From: a virus
DNA length: 36,889 bases
Virus record (IMG/VR): IMGVR_UViG_3300017782_000074
Location: 1 to 36,889 of that record
Direction: 5' to 3' (one strand)
Made by a program: the position numbers and the translations under genes. The notes beneath the pieces were generated by a model that ran no database searches, was not told where the DNA came from, and saw only the letters and a list, made by a program, of their open reading frames with translations. Positions 32,940 to 36,889 of this stretch are shown here, piece after piece; positions within the stretch are counted from its first letter, which is position 1, and every line of letters starts with the position of its first letter.

Positions 32940-34819
32940 ATTTTAGTTTGATAAAACCAAAAGGAACTGAGTGGATAGCTCCTAATGTTCTACCCGATTT
33001 ATCTGGTTCATCAGAAATTGCAATTGATTTAGAGACTAGAGATCCGAACATCAAGAAACAAGGACCAGGTTGGCCTAGAAAAGATGGCAACATTGTTGGT
33101 TTCGCTATGGCTGTAGAAGGTAAAAAACTTTATTTACCTGTAGCACATGAAGGTGGTGGAAACTTAGATAAGAAAAAAGTTTATAGATATGTTCAGGATG
33201 TTTTAGATTTAAATTCAAACAAAATATTTTTTAACGCGGCATATGATGTTGGTTGGTTACAGGCAGAAGGTTTTAAGGTTAACGGAAAAATTATCGATGC
33301 CATGATTGCAGCAGCTTTAATAGATGAAAATAGATTTTCATATAGTTTAAATTCTTTAGGTTATGATTATTTACAAGAGATTAAATCTGAAGTTGGTTTA
33401 AGAGAGGCGGCAGCACAGTTTGGTATTGATCCAAAAGCAGAGTTGTATAAACTTCCCGCCATGTTTGTCGGTGAGTATGCAGAACAAGATGCCGCGCTAA
33501 CATTGAAGCTTTGGAATTTTTTAAAGATTGAATTAATAAAACAAGAGTTAACAGAAATATTTGAACTTGAATCTGAGTTATGTCCTATCTTAATAAAAAT
33601 GACGGAGCGTGGTATTCGTTTTGATTCTGATAAAGCAGAAGAAACTAAAAAAGAAATGCAGAACCAGGAGAGAGAATATTTAAAAAAGATGAAGGATATT
33701 TGTGGTTTAAAAATTGATATCTGGGCAGCAGCATCAATTGCACAGGCTTTTGAAAAAATGAATTTAAGTTATAACAAAACTGCTAAAGGTGCTCCTAGTT
33801 TTACAAAAAACTTTTTATCAAGTCATCCGCATGAGTTACCTCAGTTGATAGTGAAAGCCAGAGAGATGAATAAAGCTACTGGCACATTTATAACATCGTT
33901 GATGGACTTTGCATCAAAAGATGGACGTATACATTCTCACATTAATCAGATTCGTTCCGATGATGGTGGAACTGTAACTGGAAGATTTAGTATGGTTAAT
34001 CCAAACTTACAACAAATACCCGCTAGAAATAAAAATATAGGTCCTAAAATTAGAGGATTATTTTTACCTGAGGAGGGGAATAAGTGGGCTAGTTTAGATT
34101 TCTCGCAACAAGAACCAAGACTCGCTGTACACTACGCTGTGCGTTTGAAATTAGATGGTGCGGAAAAAGCCGCAGAAGAATATAGAACAAATTCTAAGAC
34201 AGACTTTCACCAGACTGTAGCAGATATGGCAGACATTTCTAGAAAAGCCGCAAAGACTATCGGTCTTGGATTGATGTATGGAATGGGGAAAAATAAAATG
34301 GCTACAGAACTAGATTTATCTCCAGAAGAAGCTTCTGAGCTTATAAATACTTTTCATCGTAGAGTTCCGTTTTTAAAAGGATTAGTTTACGCAGTACAAA
34401 ATAGAATTGATAGCCCAGAATCAAATGGTTCGATACGAACTCTGATGGGCAGACGTTGTAGGTTTCCACTTTGGGAACCCAGTACATTCGGATTACATAA
34501 AGCGTTGCCTTTAGAAGAGGCCAAGCGTGAGTACGTTGGTCACATTTTAAAACGTGCTTATACTTATAAGGGTTTGAATAGATTGATTCAAGGATCTGCT
34601 GCAGATCAAACAAAAAAATCAATTGTTGATTGTTATAAAAATGGTTATTTACCTTTACTTCAAATCCATGATGAATTATGCTTTTCTATAGAGCATTCTG
34701 AAGAAGCCACGAAACTTGCAAATATTATGGTTAATGCCGTAAAATTGGAAGTGCCTTCTAGAGTTGATCAGGACATGGGTCAATTTTGGGGGGATTCTTC
34801 AGACCTTCGGAGCCCTTAA
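32936..34819 (+). CDS. Family A DNA polymerase with 3'-5' exonuclease domain
   Basis: A 627-residue replicative polymerase. Exonuclease motifs are intact: Exo I Asp31-x-Glu33 (AIDLET), Exo II NAAYD (Asp104), Exo III YAEQD (Tyr181, Asp185). Polymerase motif A is SLDFSQQEPRLA (Asp388), motif B is RKAAKTIGLGLMYG (Arg436, Lys440, Tyr448) and motif C is QIHDEL (Asp579). There is no 5'-3' exonuclease domain, as usual in phages. Residue 444, equivalent to Phe762 of E. coli Pol I, is Leu, a variant linked in viral surveys to slower, more accurate replication. The ATG overlaps the helicase stop (ATGA). A stem-loop terminator candidate overlaps its end. Confidence 0.93.
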   Translation: MNFSLIKPKGTEWIAPNVLPDLSGSSEIAIDLETRDPNIKKQGPGWPRKDGNIVGFAMAVEGKKLYLPVAHEGGGNLDKKKVYRYVQDVLDLNSNKIFFNAAYDVGWLQAEGFKVNGKIIDAMIAAALIDENRFSYSLNSLGYDYLQEIKSEVGLREAAAQFGIDPKAELYKLPAMFVGEYAEQDAALTLKLWNFLKIELIKQELTEIFELESELCPILIKMTERGIRFDSDKAEETKKEMQNQEREYLKKMKDICGLKIDIWAAASIAQAFEKMNLSYNKTAKGAPSFTKNFLSSHPHELPQLIVKAREMNKATGTFITSLMDFASKDGRIHSHINQIRSDDGGTVTGRFSMVNPNLQQIPARNKNIGPKIRGLFLPEEGNKWASLDFSQQEPRLAVHYAVRLKLDGAEKAAEEYRTNSKTDFHQTVADMADISRKAAKTIGLGLMYGMGKNKMATELDLSPEEASELINTFHRRVPFLKGLVYAVQNRIDSPESNGSIRTLMGRRCRFPLWEPSTFGLHKALPLEEAKREYVGHILKRAYTYKGLNRLIQGSAADQTKKSIVDCYKNGYLPLLQIHDELCFSIEHSEEATKLANIMVNAVKLEVPSRVDQDMGQFWGDSSDLRSP

Positions 34820-34858
34820 TGTTTTTTTTACTTTTCATTTTTGGGCTCCACCTTTTTT
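34809..34858 (+). terminator. Candidate intrinsic terminator of the replication operon
   Basis: A perfect 7-base inverted repeat GGAGCCC (34809-34815) and GGGCTCC (about 34843-34849) encloses a T-rich loop of about 27 bases and is followed by ACC and a run of six T. It lies across the end of the polymerase gene and the end of the convergent HNH gene. The long loop makes it weaker than a classic terminator. No T-run follows in the minus direction, so it would act mainly on plus-strand transcripts. Confidence 0.5.
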
Positions 34859-35227
34859 AATAATACTTTTTCTTTTTTTTCTTTTTTTTCTTTTTCTTTT
34901 CTTTACTCTTTCATTGTGATGATGCTTTCTGTGGCAGTTTGCACATAACACCACACATTTTTTTACTTCTTCATAAGCCTCTTTAAAGTTGTAATTAGAA
35001 ACCAATGTATTTACCGCACGATTGTTAGAGGTTTTTTCTACATGATGAAAATCTAAAGCGGAAATATGGTTTTCTCCACACATTTGACACGATAACGAGC
35101 CTTTAAACTCTAACCATTGTTTTTTTAATCTTTTTTTTCTCTCACGATTGCGTTTTAAATACTGTTCTTTATTACGGTAGTAATGATTTCTTTGATATTG
35201 TCTACGTTTTTCAAGATCTTTTATCAC
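34835..35227 (-). CDS. HNH endonuclease
   Basis: A 130-residue protein. The N-terminal 40 residues are basic and helical (RRQYQRNHYYRNKEQYLKRN), probably contacting DNA. The HNH core has zinc pairs Cys47-x2-Cys50 (CQMCG) and Cys95-x2-Cys98 (CANCHRKHHH), the catalytic His pair in DFHHVEK (61-62), and Asn97 with the final His cluster. The C-terminus is an almost pure Lys/Arg tail encoded by a homopurine tract. Such free-standing HNH enzymes are often mobile (homing-type) elements, though some act in packaging or conflict. It starts at GTG 35227, overlapping the stop of the GNAT gene by 4 bases. It is convergent with the polymerase gene. Confidence 0.85.
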   Translation of the reverse strand: MIKDLEKRRQYQRNHYYRNKEQYLKRNRERKKRLKKQWLEFKGSLSCQMCGENHISALDFHHVEKTSNNRAVNTLVSNYNFKEAYEEVKKCVVLCANCHRKHHHNERVKKRKRKKRKKRKSIIKKGGAQK

Positions 35228-35658
35228 AATTTCTTAGCCCAATAAATTGAATTCTCATTTGCCCAAGGTTTTGTTGGATAAATAATTTTGTATCCGCATT
35301 TTATTAAATTATTACTTGAAGCGGGATTATTCGTAGAAGTATCTGTAATCATCCAGGTATACCCTTTAGCTCTTATATGACGCTCTCTAGAGCGTATTAA
35401 TCGTTTCTGGATACCTTTACCCCTATGAGAAGGGTAAACGCAACATCGAGACAGATATGCGGTATCCATCCATTGTTGCGATGGAACCACTAAAGCAAAG
35501 GCAATGAGTCTTTTATCAAGAATCAAGAACCAAGTGCCATCAAGATTCTCATTGACTGTGACAGGATCATCATCTGGTAAGCAAAGGCGTTGAATAATTT
35601 TTAAATCTCTTTCATTCTTTTCTGTAAGGTTGTTTGTTGATTTTTTTATTGACTTCAA
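35224..35658 (-). CDS. GNAT-family N-acetyltransferase
   Basis: A 144-residue protein. Strands TWFLILDKRLIAFALVVP and LSRCCVYPSHRGKGIQKRLI form the GNAT acetyl-CoA core. Motif A reads R79-G-K-G-I-Q84, with Gln where Gly or Ala is usual. The downstream part has DTSTNNPASSNNLIKCGYKI, the typical Asn-xx-Ser-xx-Leu...GF/GY element. It would acetylate an amine on a small molecule, peptide or protein; the substrate is unknown. It starts with TTG (35656-35658), with AGGATAGGT upstream on the minus strand. It is the first gene of a two-gene minus-strand unit with the HNH enzyme, inserted between polymerase and methyltransferase. Confidence 0.8.
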   Translation of the reverse strand: MKSIKKSTNNLTEKNERDLKIIQRLCLPDDDPVTVNENLDGTWFLILDKRLIAFALVVPSQQWMDTAYLSRCCVYPSHRGKGIQKRLIRSRERHIRAKGYTWMITDTSTNNPASSNNLIKCGYKIIYPTKPWANENSIYWAKKL

Positions 35659-35675
35659 CTTACCTATCCTATAAG
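35649..35675 (+). promoter_or_regulatory. Candidate sigma70-type promoter for the RHH-methyltransferase unit
   Basis: TTGACT (35649-35654) and TATAAG (35670-35675) each match the sigma70 consensus at five of six positions, separated by 15 bases, two fewer than ideal. Transcription would begin near 35682, just before ATG 35684, implying a leaderless transcript; no ribosome site is visible before that ATG. The -35 lies inside the start of the GNAT gene, so transcription in the two directions could interfere. Confidence 0.45.
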
Positions 35676-35683
35676 CTAAAAAT

Positions 35684-35881
35684 ATGGTTGATAAAACAAA
35701 ATGGAAATCTGTAATTTGTAAGCCTGAAACTCAGGAGAAAGTGCAAGACTTGGCGAATCTTTATGAGATACCTATGAGTCATGTATTACGCAATATTGTA
35801 AACCAAGTTTGGGCAGAAGAGTTTACGGTAGAAAAAAACCCTTTTGTCAATCAATCTAAGAAGTACAAGAACATCGTTTAG
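35684..35881 (+). CDS. Small ribbon-helix-helix-like DNA-binding protein
   Basis: A 65-residue protein. The layout is a short strand (KSVICKPETQ), a helix (EKVQDLANLYE), a turn, and a second helix (MSHVLRNIVNQVWAEEF), followed by a basic tail. This is the order of a ribbon-helix-helix (CopG/Arc-type) repressor, which binds DNA as a dimer through the strand. The assignment is based on pattern only. No Shine-Dalgarno sequence precedes the ATG. It lies 12 bases upstream of the methyltransferase and is divergent from the GNAT gene, so it may regulate either unit. Confidence 0.5.
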   Translation: MVDKTKWKSVICKPETQEKVQDLANLYEIPMSHVLRNIVNQVWAEEFTVEKNPFVNQSKKYKNIV

Positions 35882-35893
35882 AAAGGAGAAAGA

Positions 35894-36889
35894 ATGTTAG
35901 AGAAAGATAAACTAACTTATTTAGGTTTATGTGAAGGTATTTCTACCGCTACTGTGGCATGGAAAGATCTTTTGCGACCTGTAGGTTTTGCAGAGATTGA
36001 TGAATTCCCATCTGCTGTACTGAAGCATCATTATCCAGACGTACCCAATTTCGGTGATATAACTAAATTTAAGGAGTGGAAGCTTGAAACAGACCCAAAC
36101 ATCATTATTGGAGGAACACCCTGTCAGTCTTTTTCAGTCGCGGGACTTAGAGGCGGCTTGGAAGATCCTCGAGGAAACCTCACACTTACCTTTGTGCAAA
36201 TTCTCAATCATTTTAAGCCAAAATGGTTTATCTGGGAAAACGTGCCAGGTGTATTTTCCTCAAATAACGGAAGAGACTTTCACTCGTTCCTCGAAGGTCT
36301 TCAAGCAATCGGGTATGGCGTTGGATGGAGAGTACTTGATGCTCAATATTTCGGACTCGCCCAAAGACGTAAAAGAGTCTTTGTTGTTGGAAATAATACA
36401 GGGAACCTCTCAAGTATCGCAGAAGTACTTTTTGAGCGAGAGAGCTTGTTTAGGAATCTTGAGAAGAGCAGACAAAAGAGGAAAGGTTCTGCCAAAAAAA
36501 CTGGAAAACGCTCTACTACAGATGACAAATGGCCTGCGAAAATAAGTAATACACTTGAGGCTAGGTATTTTAAGGATGGGGGTATAGATAATCAGCATAT
36601 TAACTCTAATTGTCCTAAGTTTGTTCCTGTTGATTCCGTTGTATATGAAGCCCATGCCCAAGATGCGAGGTACAGGGAACAAGATGTATCTCCAACGATT
36701 CAGGCTCGACATTCTAATATGACCAATACTCCAATTGTTTATCAATCCAATCAAACAGATGCAAGGATCAAGGACATGGGAGACACTTGTCAGACTGTTA
36801 TTGCCAGGTGGGGAACTGGTGGAAATAATACTCCACTCGTAAAAATTGGAGATATAACTGAAGAAGTCAAAGTTCGTAAACATGAAGTT
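35894..36889 (+). CDS. DNA (cytosine-5-)methyltransferase (3' end beyond window)
   Basis: Translation from ATG 35894 stays open for 332 codons to the window edge. AAGGAG (35883-35888) precedes it. All main C5-methyltransferase motifs are present: motif I LGLCEGISTATVAW (10-23), motif II region AEIDEF, motif IV GGTPCQSFSVAG with catalytic Cys77, motif VI WENVPGV (Glu115), motif VIII AQYFGLAQRRKRVFVVG (150-166). A variable target-recognition region follows (from about 200, with DVSPTIQARH). Motif X should lie beyond the window. It transfers methyl groups from SAM to C5 of cytosine, probably protecting phage DNA or mimicking host modification. Base composition in its first half seems less AT-rich than its neighbours, hinting at separate acquisition. 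Shadow ORFs lie on both strands here. Confidence 0.92.
   Translation, partial: MLEKDKLTYLGLCEGISTATVAWKDLLRPVGFAEIDEFPSAVLKHHYPDVPNFGDITKFKEWKLETDPNIIIGGTPCQSFSVAGLRGGLEDPRGNLTLTFVQILNHFKPKWFIWENVPGVFSSNNGRDFHSFLEGLQAIGYGVGWRVLDAQYFGLAQRRKRVFVVGNNTGNLSSIAEVLFERESLFRNLEKSRQKRKGSAKKTGKRSTTDDKWPAKISNTLEARYFKDGGIDNQHINSNCPKFVPVDSVVYEAHAQDARYREQDVSPTIQARHSNMTNTPIVYQSNQTDARIKDMGDTCQTVIARWGTGGNNTPLVKIGDITEEVKVRKHEV

Noticed and set aside
36084-36883. Complete ORFs overlapping the right end on both strands
   Set aside because: The open frame from 35894 carries all main C5-methyltransferase motifs in order; the others have none.
1-36889. tRNA genes, CRISPR arrays, insertion sequences and attachment sites
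   Set aside because: None was recognised by eye; gaps between genes are too short for most, and no transposase or integrase is present. A dedicated tRNA scan was not possible.

Overview
The window is a contiguous piece of a tailed double-stranded DNA phage genome. It is AT-rich, almost fully coding, and built from tightly packed genes that often overlap by 1 to 8 bases. It contains no tRNA, rRNA, CRISPR array, integrase or bacterial housekeeping gene. The tail genes look like those of a podovirus: two adaptor-like proteins, a nozzle/DNA-stabilisation-like protein and four large internal virion (ejection) proteins, with no sheath, tape measure or baseplate. The gene families match marine podoviruses known mostly from metagenomes. 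An AT-rich marine host such as an alphaproteobacterium is plausible, but that is an inference from composition and gene content only.

Layout. 1-2036 (+): end of a basic protein, then head-tail connector genes, including two adaptor-like proteins around a small zinc-ribbon protein. 2036-10118 (+): small beta-rich structural proteins and the first adhesin block, namely a two-module glycine-rich fibre and a 1534-residue protein with seven LamG-like domains. 10129-11657 (+): lysis cassette with two accessory membrane or secreted proteins, a holin and an M15 endolysin. 11661-16660 (+): second adhesin block, namely a beta-repeat protein with an inserted cupredoxin-like domain, a fibre with an S74 self-cleaving chaperone and the nozzle-like protein, followed by two small proteins. 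16743-26022 (+): four ejection proteins. 25994-28158 (-): MGME1-like exonuclease and SNF2-like helicase. 28218-34819 (+): replication operon with two conserved unknowns, a putative ssDNA-binding protein, an archaeo-eukaryotic-type primase, a UvrD-like helicase and a family A DNA polymerase. 34835-35658 (-): HNH endonuclease and GNAT acetyltransferase. 35684-36889 (+): ribbon-helix-helix-like protein and a cytosine-C5 methyltransferase that runs off the window.

How it works together. The adaptors and nozzle would close the capsid vertex and carry a diverse set of adhesins. The ejection proteins would open a path across the envelope. The primase, polymerase, UvrD-like and SNF2-like helicases and the exonuclease form a self-contained replication/recombination set that lacks a DnaB-type helicase inside this window. 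The methyltransferase probably protects or marks the phage DNA.

Most notable observations: a cupredoxin-like domain with all four type 1 copper ligands inserted inside one unit of a virion repeat protein; two neighbouring replication proteins that both end in the SSB-like tip DIPF; a leucine at the position equivalent to E. coli Pol I Phe762; two genuine genes easily missed by a simple ORF scan (16118-16294 and 35894-36889); and frequent TTG/GTG starts in the replication and minus-strand genes.
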